Assembly: GCA_946886405.1 (NCBI GenBank)
Contig: CAMPIO010000024.1
Coordinates: 1-40,502 of the forward strand
Source: an uncultured Pseudoxanthomonas sp.
GTDB lineage: Bacteria; Pseudomonadota; Gammaproteobacteria; Xanthomonadales; Xanthomonadaceae
Length of the DNA stretch: 40,502 nucleotides
Reading direction: 5' to 3'
Part shown: in pieces, positions 35,028 through 40,502 of the stretch
Layout of the letters: every line of letters begins with the position of its first letter
How positions within the stretch are numbered: position 1 is the first letter of the stretch
Notes under the pieces: generated by a model
What the model saw: only the letters and a program-made list of their open reading frames with translations
Database searches by the model: none
What the model was told of the DNA's origin: nothing
Made by a program: the position numbers and the translations under genes

Positions 35028-35939
35028 ATGAGGCAAGATCCTAACGGGCGCTCGCAGTACGGGCAGGGTGGTGGGCGTCGTGGCGGCGGACTGGGCAACC
35101 TGCGCTGGCTGATCCTGCTCGGTTTCCTGATCTATGGCGGTTGCTATTACCTGAACAATCGCGTGGTCGATCCGTACACCGGCGAAAAGGTGTTGATCGA
35201 CAACTCGATCGGCGTGGAAGAAGAGAAAGCGCTCGGCCTGCAGGCCTACGAGGAAATCCTGCAGCAGGAGCAACCGGTCGATCCCAACTCGCAGATCGCC
35301 CAGCAGGTGCGCACCATCGCGCAGCGCCTGATCGCGAAGATTCCCGAGGTCGAGGCCGCCATCGCGGCGGAGAAAGGCACCCAGCCCAGCGGCAACTGGA
35401 AGACGTTCGAGTGGGATGTCAACGTCATCCAGTCCGACCAGGCCAATGCGTTCTGCCTGCCCGGCGGCAAGATGGCCGTGTATACCGGACTGATTCCCGT
35501 CGCGCAGAACGCCGATGCCGTCGCGGTGGTGATGGGTCACGAGATCGCGCATGCGCTGCTGCGCCACGGTGCCCAGCGCATGTCGCAGCAGAAGCTCACC
35601 CAGATCGGCCAGATGGCCGGCGCGATGAGCGGCATGGACCCGCAACAGCAGCAGATGGTGATGGCGGCGATGGGTTACGGCTACCTGCTGCCGTACGCAC
35701 GCGAGCACGAAACGCAGGCCGATGAAGTCGGCCTGATGCTGGCCGCCGCCGCGTGCTTCAATCCCGAGGAAGCCGTGCCGCTGTGGCAGCGCATGAGCGA
35801 AGCCAGTGGCGGCCAGGCGCCGCCGGAATTCTCGTCCACCCACCCGAACCCCGGCACGCGCATCCAGAACCTCACCGCGCTGATGCCGAAGGCGATGGAA
35901 TACCGCCAGAAGTTCTGTCCGCAGGGAGCGGCGCAATGA
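35028..35939 (+). CDS. M48-family zinc metallopeptidase, membrane-anchored
   Basis: A 303-residue peptidase with one N-terminal membrane segment (about 25-42) and the zinc motif VMGHEIAHALLRHGAQR (His171, Glu172, His175). The third ligand is likely in EHETQADEVG. A QG-rich N-terminus precedes the membrane segment, and the catalytic domain should face the periplasm like the envelope-quality M48 enzymes (LoiP/BepA group). ATG at 35028 follows GGGAGAGGG at normal distance; a GTG one codon earlier is less likely. It starts 17 bases after the FGE-like lipoprotein gene and overlaps the next gene by four bases. Confidence 0.9.
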   Translation: MRQDPNGRSQYGQGGGRRGGGLGNLRWLILLGFLIYGGCYYLNNRVVDPYTGEKVLIDNSIGVEEEKALGLQAYEEILQQEQPVDPNSQIAQQVRTIAQRLIAKIPEVEAAIAAEKGTQPSGNWKTFEWDVNVIQSDQANAFCLPGGKMAVYTGLIPVAQNADAVAVVMGHEIAHALLRHGAQRMSQQKLTQIGQMAGAMSGMDPQQQQMVMAAMGYGYLLPYAREHETQADEVGLMLAAAACFNPEEAVPLWQRMSEASGGQAPPEFSSTHPNPGTRIQNLTALMPKAMEYRQKFCPQGAAQ

Positions 35940-36475
35940 AGGCGCTGGCGGGCATTGTCCTGCTCGCCGCCGTCGCCATCGCACCCGCACAGGCGGCGGT
36001 CAAGGATGCGCAGCCGAGCGGCTTCACCATCGAGAATTCCGAATGGGTGCCCGTCGCGCCGCAGGTGGCCTACGCTGCGTTGGTCAACGACGTCGGCCGC
36101 TGGTGGCCGGCCGACCACACCTGGTGGGGCGACGCGTCGAAGCTCGTCATCAGCGACAAGGCCGGCGGCTGCTTCTGCGAGATCAACGGCGCGCAGCAGG
36201 CGTGGCACATGACGGTGACCTTCACCGATCCGGGCAAGCTCATGCGCATGACCGGCGGCCTCGGCCCGTTGCAGGGCATGGGCCTGCACGGTGCACTGGA
36301 GTGGCGCTTCACCGAAGAGAACGGCGGTACCCGCATCACCCTGTGGTATCGCGCCGGCGGCTACACGCCGGATGACATGAGCAGGTTCGCGCCCGTCGTC
36401 GACAAGGTGCAGGGCCTGCAACTGGGCGGCCTGGCCGCCTTCCTGCGCAAGGGCACCGACGACGCCCCACGCTGA
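35936..36475 (+). CDS. Exported SRPBCC (START-like) domain protein
   Basis: A 179-residue protein with signal peptide (residues 1 to about 20, ending AQAAV). FTIENSEWVPVAPQVAYAALVNDVGRWWPADHTWWGDA, CFCEINGAQQAWHMTVTF and LEWRFTEENGGTRITLWYRAGGY have the pattern of SRPBCC/polyketide-cyclase-like hydrophobic-ligand folds. Most family members are cytoplasmic, so export is notable. The ATG overlaps the M48 stop as ATGA, so translation is likely coupled. Ligand unknown. Confidence 0.85.
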   Translation: MKALAGIVLLAAVAIAPAQAAVKDAQPSGFTIENSEWVPVAPQVAYAALVNDVGRWWPADHTWWGDASKLVISDKAGGCFCEINGAQQAWHMTVTFTDPGKLMRMTGGLGPLQGMGLHGALEWRFTEENGGTRITLWYRAGGYTPDDMSRFAPVVDKVQGLQLGGLAAFLRKGTDDAPR

Positions 36476-36509
36476 CATCCACCCCAACGTTCGAGGAAAG
36501 GAAGACCGC

Positions 36510-36749
36510 ATGAGCATTCGTTTGTCGGAAAAAGATACGGGCCGCACGCTGGGCAGCATCTCGGAAGCGGACCTGCAGATGCTGGTGGACTACATGGAAG
36601 AGGAATCTTCCAGGGATCAGGACTACTACGTGGAACACACCGCCATCGATGCGCTGGAAAGCCTGGGCGCGAGCGCCGGATTCATCGCGCTGCTGCGCAA
36701 TGCCGTGGGCGAGTCCGATGGCGTTGATGTGGTGTGGGCGGCGGAGTGA
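36510..36749 (+). CDS. Small acidic conserved protein, unknown function
   Basis: A 79-residue soluble, acidic protein (MSIRLSEKDTGRTLGSISEADLQMLVDYMEEES region, then IDALESLGASAGFIALLRNAVG). I recall similar short proteins in other Xanthomonadaceae but no established function. GAGGAAAGGAAG precedes the start. It lies 34 bases after the SRPBCC gene and may be part of the same transcript. No signal peptide or membrane helix. Confidence 0.75.
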   Translation: MSIRLSEKDTGRTLGSISEADLQMLVDYMEEESSRDQDYYVEHTAIDALESLGASAGFIALLRNAVGESDGVDVVWAAE

Positions 36750-36840
36750 AACGGCTGCCTTGGCGGCGACACAATCCGTCAGGCTGCGACAGAACGATGG
36801 CAACGACGACGGTGGCCGCGCGGTCCAGCGGAGGATGAAG

Positions 36841-37284
36841 ATGCGTTGGGCGGTGATGTTGTTGGGGCTGGTGTCCATAAGGGCCGATGCGATCTGCTTC
36901 GTGCAGCCTTTGGAAGACGACATTGCGTCAGCCGGCACGGTGTTCATCGCAACGCTCACGGCAGCGAAGATGAATGTTCCTGTCTCGGAGCTCAGGGATG
37001 GAGATGGATTCAAGGTCTTGTATGACTTCGTCGTTGCAAGGCGGATCAAGGGCGACCCTACGACCGTCAGTCAGTTGAGTTCGGGCGCCGGCTACGACGA
37101 TCCGAACGATGGCTCCACCTATCATTTGGCCGAAACAAGCCGATTTCTGCCTGGCGACCAGGTCCTCGTCGTTGCCGATGCACCTGGCATCACGCCAATA
37201 AGCCGAATCGGCTGCACCCCCTCCAGACCTTGGGATAATGAGACGCAAACGTCGGTGCGGAGTCTTCCGCTCTTCAGCAACTAG
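36841..37284 (+). CDS. Hypothetical exported protein
   Basis: A 147-residue product with a probable signal peptide (MRWAVMLLGLVSIRADA, then ICFVQPLED). ATG at 36841 is chosen because GGAGG lies six bases upstream; ATG at 36835 is too close to it. Two cysteines remain after the signal. I do not recognise the family. Codon choice is visibly less GC-biased than that of the neighbours (codons such as GAT, GGA, TTG, GTT and AAG are common), which suggests more recent acquisition. Confidence 0.65.
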   Translation: MRWAVMLLGLVSIRADAICFVQPLEDDIASAGTVFIATLTAAKMNVPVSELRDGDGFKVLYDFVVARRIKGDPTTVSQLSSGAGYDDPNDGSTYHLAETSRFLPGDQVLVVADAPGITPISRIGCTPSRPWDNETQTSVRSLPLFSN

Positions 37285-37288
37285 CGTC

Positions 37289-37325
37289 GTAGGATGGATA
37301 TCGCCTTCGGCTCAACCCATCCTGC
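37289..37325. repeat. GTAGGATGG-type palindromic repeat
   Basis: AGGATGG (37291-37297) pairs with CCATCCT (37317-37323), with a GC-rich partly self-complementary centre (GCCTTCGGC). It resembles the short GTAGGATGGGTT...AACCCATCC repeats scattered through many proteobacterial genomes. It lies directly after the hypothetical exported protein and before the VOC gene. Confidence 0.6.
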
Positions 37326-37340
37326 GCAGAGCGAGTTTCC

Positions 37341-37700
37341 ATGCCCCACATCATCCCCATGCAGCCCGTCCGCCATCTGCCGCAGTCGATCGCGTTCTAC
37401 GAAAAGTTGGGCTTCAATGTTGAGGACCGCCGCGATGACTGGGGCTGGGCGAAGCTGTGCTGGGGCGAGTGCCGGGTGATGCTGGACCAGTCGATCAACG
37501 TGCATCCGGATGCGCCGCGCAACGCGGTGCTCTATCTCTACCCCGGCGACATCGACGCCTTCCATGCGCAGGCACGCGCGAATGGTCTTGACGTCCCCGA
37601 CCTGGACACCACGTTCTACGGCATGCGCGAGTTCCGCATCGACGATCCGGACGGCAACCGGTTGTGGATCGGGCAGGCGCGCGGCGCCGAAGGCACCTGA
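37341..37700 (+). CDS. VOC-family (glyoxalase/bleomycin-resistance-like) protein
   Basis: A 119-residue single vicinal-oxygen-chelate domain. RHLPQSIAFYEKLGFNVEDRRDDWGWAKLCWGECRVML forms the first half, and VLYLYPGDIDAFHAQARANGLDVP plus REFRIDDPDGNRLWIGQ the second, the normal beta-alpha-beta-beta-beta duplication. These proteins act as dimers on very different substrates, or bind drugs such as bleomycin, so function cannot be assigned. Start ATG at 37341. It stands alone, with repeat-bearing DNA on both sides. Confidence 0.85.
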   Translation: MPHIIPMQPVRHLPQSIAFYEKLGFNVEDRRDDWGWAKLCWGECRVMLDQSINVHPDAPRNAVLYLYPGDIDAFHAQARANGLDVPDLDTTFYGMREFRIDDPDGNRLWIGQARGAEGT

Positions 37701-38292
37701 GCCCGAAGCGCGAGCGTGCCGCGCTGGCCAGCGCGGCTCCGAAACCTGCGTGCGACCTCCGAAGCCTTGCGCGCGGGCCTCCCGATGCCAGGCATGAACG
37801 TGCCACGTTCGTGCACACGCCACAGGCACCTCGCGCGCAGGTCTCGACGCCTTGTGAAATCAGTTTTCCGATCGTCGCCGCAAGGCGCCGAGGCTCTCGC
37901 GCAAGACGGTCCGGGGGGCGCGCCGGGTCGTTCGCCCCGCAGGTCTCACATTGAGCCTTGCCCTCGGCCTTCCGAGGCTTGCGACGCCGAGCCCCGGCGC
38001 CTGGCGCGCAAGCCTCCGAGTGTCGCGAATGAATGTTCCGGGTTCATGCGTCACGTTCGCACACGTATGCGCAAGCCAGCGAGCCTTGCGTGACGGCAGG
38101 CGATGCGCACCCACCGCGTGGAAGAGCCCCGAGGGCGGGCTTGGAACGGTGATCTTCCGGGTGCCGGGGCGTGCGTGCGGCCCGGGGCCGTCCGCCGCTG
38201 ACCGCTGGCGGCCCGTCCATGCGTTGCCCAAGGGGAGCGGTGCCGGTTCCTGTCCGGTGGCCGACATTCCCCTCACGAAGAGCATCCCTGCC
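37701..38292. other. 592-base region without a convincing gene, with degenerate repeats
   Basis: No open frame here has recognisable similarity or a good start. Two diverged segments, near 37794-37818 and 38029-38053, share the pattern ATGAAnGTnCCnnGTTCnTGC. Each can form a small hairpin: GCATGAAC/GTTCGTGC at 37792-37814, ATGAA/TTCAT at 38029-38047. CCGA(A/G)GC(C/T)TTGCG-like words recur in both orientations. It may be decayed repeat or gene-remnant DNA. The promoter of the tail-tube-like gene should lie at its right end. Confidence 0.5.
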
Positions 38293-38736
38293 ATGCCCAA
38301 CGTACATGATCGCCCGTATCCCGGAATGAACTTCCTCGTCGACCTCGGTACCGGTGACGACGGTCCCGGCAGTGGCGTGGCCGAGGTGGTGTTCCCCGAA
38401 GCACGGCTGCAGCTCAACGAGTACCGCAGCGGGAACGACAAGACCAGCGAATCGATGAAGCTGTCCACGCTGACGCACTACGACGATCTGGTGCTGCGTC
38501 GTGGCGTGACCGGTTCGCTGTCGTGGTACCAGTGGTGGAACGAGGCGCGAAACGGTGGCGACGCGCGGCGCGATATCAGCGTGACGCTGCTGGACGAGCA
38601 GGGCAATCCGGTGTTGCGCTGGCGCTTCCTGCGTGCGCGACCGGCGGCCTATCGCACCTCGCCGATGGATGCGGCAGTGGGCGAGACGCTGTTCGAAACG
38701 CTGGAGATCGCGTTCGACCGTTTCGAGATGGAGTAG
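38293..38736 (+). CDS. gp19-like phage tail tube protein (orphan)
   Basis: A 147-residue protein with PYPGMNFLVDLGTGDDGPGSGVAEVVFPEARL, EYRSGNDKTSESMKLSTLTHYDDLVLRRGVTGSLSWYQWWNEARNG, RRDISVTLLDEQGNPVLRWRFLRARP and ETLEIAFDRFEME. This is the pattern of the T4 gp19 tail-tube family found in phage tails and contractile injection systems. The start at 38293 begins MPNVHDRPYPGMNF. No sheath, baseplate, spike or ATPase gene is near. It is therefore an orphan, either a remnant or a domesticated gene. Its stop is three bases from the convergent small membrane protein gene. Confidence 0.82.
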   Translation: MPNVHDRPYPGMNFLVDLGTGDDGPGSGVAEVVFPEARLQLNEYRSGNDKTSESMKLSTLTHYDDLVLRRGVTGSLSWYQWWNEARNGGDARRDISVTLLDEQGNPVLRWRFLRARPAAYRTSPMDAAVGETLFETLEIAFDRFEME

Positions 38737-38739
38737 CGG

Positions 38740-38955
38740 TCAGTCATGTGGATCGCGCGGGGAATCACGGAAGTACTCCATCGTGAAGCCGGTCAACAAG
38801 CCCAGCAGCATGCAGCCGACGGCCATCGCCGCGGAGGAGGGCTCTTCGCCGGTCAGGAAGAACAACGACAGCCCGATTCCGGCACCAAGCCACGCGGGAA
38901 TGGCGAAGCGGGGCCTCGACCACAGCGCGAGCAGCAACGACCCGATCAGTTCCAT
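38740..38955 (-). CDS. Small membrane protein, 71 residues
   Basis: MELIGSLLLALWSRPRFAIP is followed by two hydrophobic segments (about 18-34 and 42-60), ending EYFRDSPRDPHD. GGGAGC lies before the ATG at 38955; the frame continues upstream but overlaps the adjacent small gene and is Arg/Ser-rich. I recognise no family. It follows another small membrane protein gene on the same strand by 43 bases, and the two may be cotranscribed. Confidence 0.68.
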   Translation of the reverse strand: MELIGSLLLALWSRPRFAIPAWLGAGIGLSLFFLTGEEPSSAAMAVGCMLLGLLTGFTMEYFRDSPRDPHD

Positions 38956-38998
38956 GCGGTGCTCCCGGCATCGACCGCCGGGAGCATAGCGCCGGCCG

Positions 38999-39169
38999 TC
39001 AGAGCTTGCTGAAGAGCGTCGCTGCGACCAGCAGGCCGAAACCGGCGACCACCAGCCAGAACGCGTGCGGGGCAAGCACCGGCACGTAGCCGAACTTGGC
39101 CGCGATGCCGCCGCAGCCAAGCAGCAGCGCGATCAGCCAGACACCGAAAGTGGGAGGGGTGAGTTTCAT
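38999..39169 (-). CDS. Small membrane protein, 56 residues
   Basis: A short gene with ATG at 39169, GAGG seven bases upstream and stop TGA at 38999. The product starts MKLTPPTFGVWLIALLLGCGG and has two hydrophobic stretches (about 9-24 and 33-52, HAFWLVVAGFGLLVAATLF), ending SKL. The size, single start and double-helix layout suggest a genuine small inner-membrane protein. It lies 53 bases downstream of phaB on the same strand. Function unknown. Confidence 0.7.
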   Translation of the reverse strand: MKLTPPTFGVWLIALLLGCGGIAAKFGYVPVLAPHAFWLVVAGFGLLVAATLFSKL

Positions 39170-39222
39170 GGGAAGGCCTCGTAAAGGGTCTTGAAGGTGT
39201 CGGCGTTCGACCGGGAATCCGG

Positions 39223-39963
39223 TCAGAAGCTCATGAACAGGCCGCCGTTGACCGGCAGGTTGGCGCCGGTGATGTAGCCGGCATCGTCCGCCGTGAGGAA
39301 GGCCACCGCGCGTGCGATGTCGTCCGGCTGTCCGATGCGGCCGACCGGTACCGAGGCGACGGTGCGCTCGCGGACGTCATCGGGCATCGCCTTGGTCATC
39401 GGCGTTTCCACGTAGCCGGGCGACACGCTGTTGACGGTGATGCCCTTGCGCGCGACTTCGCGCGCCAGCGACATCGAGAAACCGTGCAGGCCTGCCTTGG
39501 CCGCGGCGTAGTTCACCTGGCCGAAGTTGCCGGTCTGGCCACTGACCGAACTGATGTTGACGATGCGGCCGAAGCCGCGCGCCTGCATGCCGTCCACCGC
39601 ATGGCGGCAGAGATTGAACACGCTGTCCAGGTTCACGCCGATCACCGCGTCCCACTGCGCCTTGTCCATCTTGCGCAGCGTCGCATCGCGGGTGATGCCG
39701 GCATTGTTGACCAGGATATCGAGCGCACCGTGGCGCGCTTCGATGTCCCGCACGAAGGCGGCGCAGGCATCGAAATCGGCCACGTCGACGGTGGCGGTCC
39801 CGATGTCCAGCGAAGCGGTCTGCGCGTGGAAGTCGGTGAGCCGCTCGGGTGAAGCGGGCAGGTCGGCGGCGATCACCTTGCGGCCCGAGCGCGCCAGTGC
39901 CCGGCAGATCGCCACGCCCAGTCCCCCCATGCCCCCGGTCACCACGGCGATGCGCTGCGTCAT
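39223..39963 (-). CDS. phaB: Acetoacetyl-CoA reductase
   Basis: A short-chain dehydrogenase of 246 residues that reduces acetoacetyl-CoA with NADPH to (R)-3-hydroxybutyryl-CoA, the monomer for polyhydroxybutyrate. The nucleotide motif TGGMGGLG (about residues 9-16), NNAG (87-90), the catalytic serine in NISS (138/139), and YAAAK (Tyr152, Lys156) are present. GQTGNFGQVNYAAAKAGLHGF and VSPGYVETPMTKAM are characteristic of PhaB among SDRs. It lies downstream of phaR on the same strand with a terminator between, so it probably has its own promoter or receives read-through. No PHA synthase gene is in the window. Confidence 0.92.
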   Translation of the reverse strand: MTQRIAVVTGGMGGLGVAICRALARSGRKVIAADLPASPERLTDFHAQTASLDIGTATVDVADFDACAAFVRDIEARHGALDILVNNAGITRDATLRKMDKAQWDAVIGVNLDSVFNLCRHAVDGMQARGFGRIVNISSVSGQTGNFGQVNYAAAKAGLHGFSMSLAREVARKGITVNSVSPGYVETPMTKAMPDDVRERTVASVPVGRIGQPDDIARAVAFLTADDAGYITGANLPVNGGLFMSF

Positions 39964-39986
39964 GCGGAATTCCTGTATCGCGAATC

Positions 39987-40017
39987 AAAAAAAGGCCCGC
40001 GCAACGGGGCGCGGGCC
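39987..40017 (-). terminator. Rho-independent terminator of phaR
   Basis: On the minus strand GGCCCGCGC (40017-40009) pairs perfectly with GCGCGGGCC (40002-39994) around a six-base loop and is followed by seven T (39993-39987). It separates phaR from phaB. Confidence 0.92.
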
Positions 40018-40037
40018 GGGTTTCATTACGTGGGACG

Positions 40038-40502
40038 TCAGCGCGTGCGCGTCTTGGGCGTCTCGCGTGGCGGATCCTTCGGCTTGACCGTGGTCGGACG
40101 GCCCATGCCGCCGGTCAGGTTGCGCTGGAATTCCTGCCACAGCTCCATGTTGCGCTCGGTCAGCTGGTTCATCATGGTCCACGGCGTCTGGCCGAGCAGG
40201 TTGCCCATCTGGCTGCGGAACTGCTGCTGCTGTTCCATGAACAGCTGCATGCTGCGCTCCAGATAATTGCCCATGAAGCCCTGCAGCGAGTCGCCGTAGA
40301 AACGGATGATCTGGCTGAGCAGCTGGGTGGACAGGATGGGTTCGCCGTCCTGTTCCTGCTCGCTGATGATCTGCAGCAGGACCGTCCGGGTCAGGTCGTC
40401 GCCGCTCTTGGCGTCGCGGACTTCGAAGTCTTCGCCATCGACGATCAGCTGGCGCACGTCCTCGATGGTGATGTAGCTGGAGATCTCGGTGTCGTACAGA
40501 CG
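40038..40502 (-). CDS. phaR: Polyhydroxyalkanoate synthesis repressor PhaR, 5' end cut by window
   Basis: The 154 residues in the window start RLYDTEISSYITIEDVRQLI, the PHB/PHA-accumulation regulator DNA-binding domain, missing only its first residues. ILSTQLLSQIIRFYGDSLQGFMGNYLERSMQLFMEQQQQF follows, the second PhaR domain thought to contact PHA granules. The tail is Pro/Lys/Arg-rich. PhaR represses phasin and PHA genes and is titrated away by nascent granules. It ends before a strong terminator and is upstream of phaB. Confidence 0.93.
   Translation of the reverse strand, partial: RLYDTEISSYITIEDVRQLIVDGEDFEVRDAKSGDDLTRTVLLQIISEQEQDGEPILSTQLLSQIIRFYGDSLQGFMGNYLERSMQLFMEQQQQFRSQMGNLLGQTPWTMMNQLTERNMELWQEFQRNLTGGMGRPTTVKPKDPPRETPKTRTR

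Noticed and set aside
38293..38736. A prophage or complete contractile injection system
   Set aside because: Only the tube protein is present; no other tail, capsid, lysis or integration gene is in the window.

Overview
The window is GC-rich chromosomal DNA from a gammaproteobacterium of the Xanthomonadaceae, most like Pseudoxanthomonas, Xanthomonas or Lysobacter. The grounds are gene content and order (a maltodextrin locus with a TonB-dependent receptor, phaR-phaB, thrABC), GTAGGAGCGACGT-type palindromic repeats, and GC-dominated third codon positions. The genus is inference. Both ends cut a gene: murB at the left, phaR at the right. I see no transposase, integrase or CRISPR array.

Layout. 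1-4.3 kb, minus strand: murB, pyrD and a small DUF4190 membrane protein; an ALDH7-type aldehyde dehydrogenase with its own terminator; tRNA-Arg(CCT). 4.5-6.1 kb: an unknown lipoprotein and a GNAT acetyltransferase. 6.1-11.2 kb: thrA-thrB-thrC behind a leader that contains a small Thr/Ile-rich ORF, the mark of ribosome-mediated attenuation. 11.4-13.2 kb: two L,D-transpeptidase-fold proteins, the first with a degenerate second copy of its own catalytic domain.

13.25-22.2 kb is a sulfide/persulfide detoxification island built around a divergent promoter at about 15.70 kb. Leftward run a rhodanese, a BigR/SqrR-like ArsR repressor, a second rhodanese, an AhpD-like protein and a persulfide-dioxygenase-like metallo-hydrolase. 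Rightward run a three-cysteine sulfide:quinone reductase, a DUF2892 membrane protein, an RND adaptor and pump, and an OsmC-like protein. The intergenic DNA holds two abutting ATTAG-N6-CTAAT dyads lying across two opposed promoter-like elements. The repressor's cysteines are 66 residues apart, as in known persulfide sensors.

22.4-31.7 kb is a maltodextrin utilisation locus: LacI-type regulator, secreted GH13 amylase, MFS sugar transporter (stop/start overlap with the amylase), cytoplasmic GH13 alpha-glucosidase and a TonB-dependent receptor. An identical 18-base operator-like site centred on ATACGTAT lies in the transporter/glucosidase promoter region and, inverted, upstream of the receptor. 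Proposed flow: receptor across the outer membrane, amylase in the periplasm, MFS across the inner membrane, alpha-glucosidase in the cytoplasm.

31.7-40.5 kb: two terminators, tRNA-Ala(CGC), ribonuclease D, a lipoprotein with a formylglycine-generating-enzyme fold but no active-site cysteines, an M48 metalloprotease overlapping a START-like protein, small unknown proteins, a VOC protein, a 592-base stretch without a convincing gene, an orphan gp19-like tail-tube protein, two small membrane proteins (56 and 71 residues), phaB, and phaR (cut by the edge).
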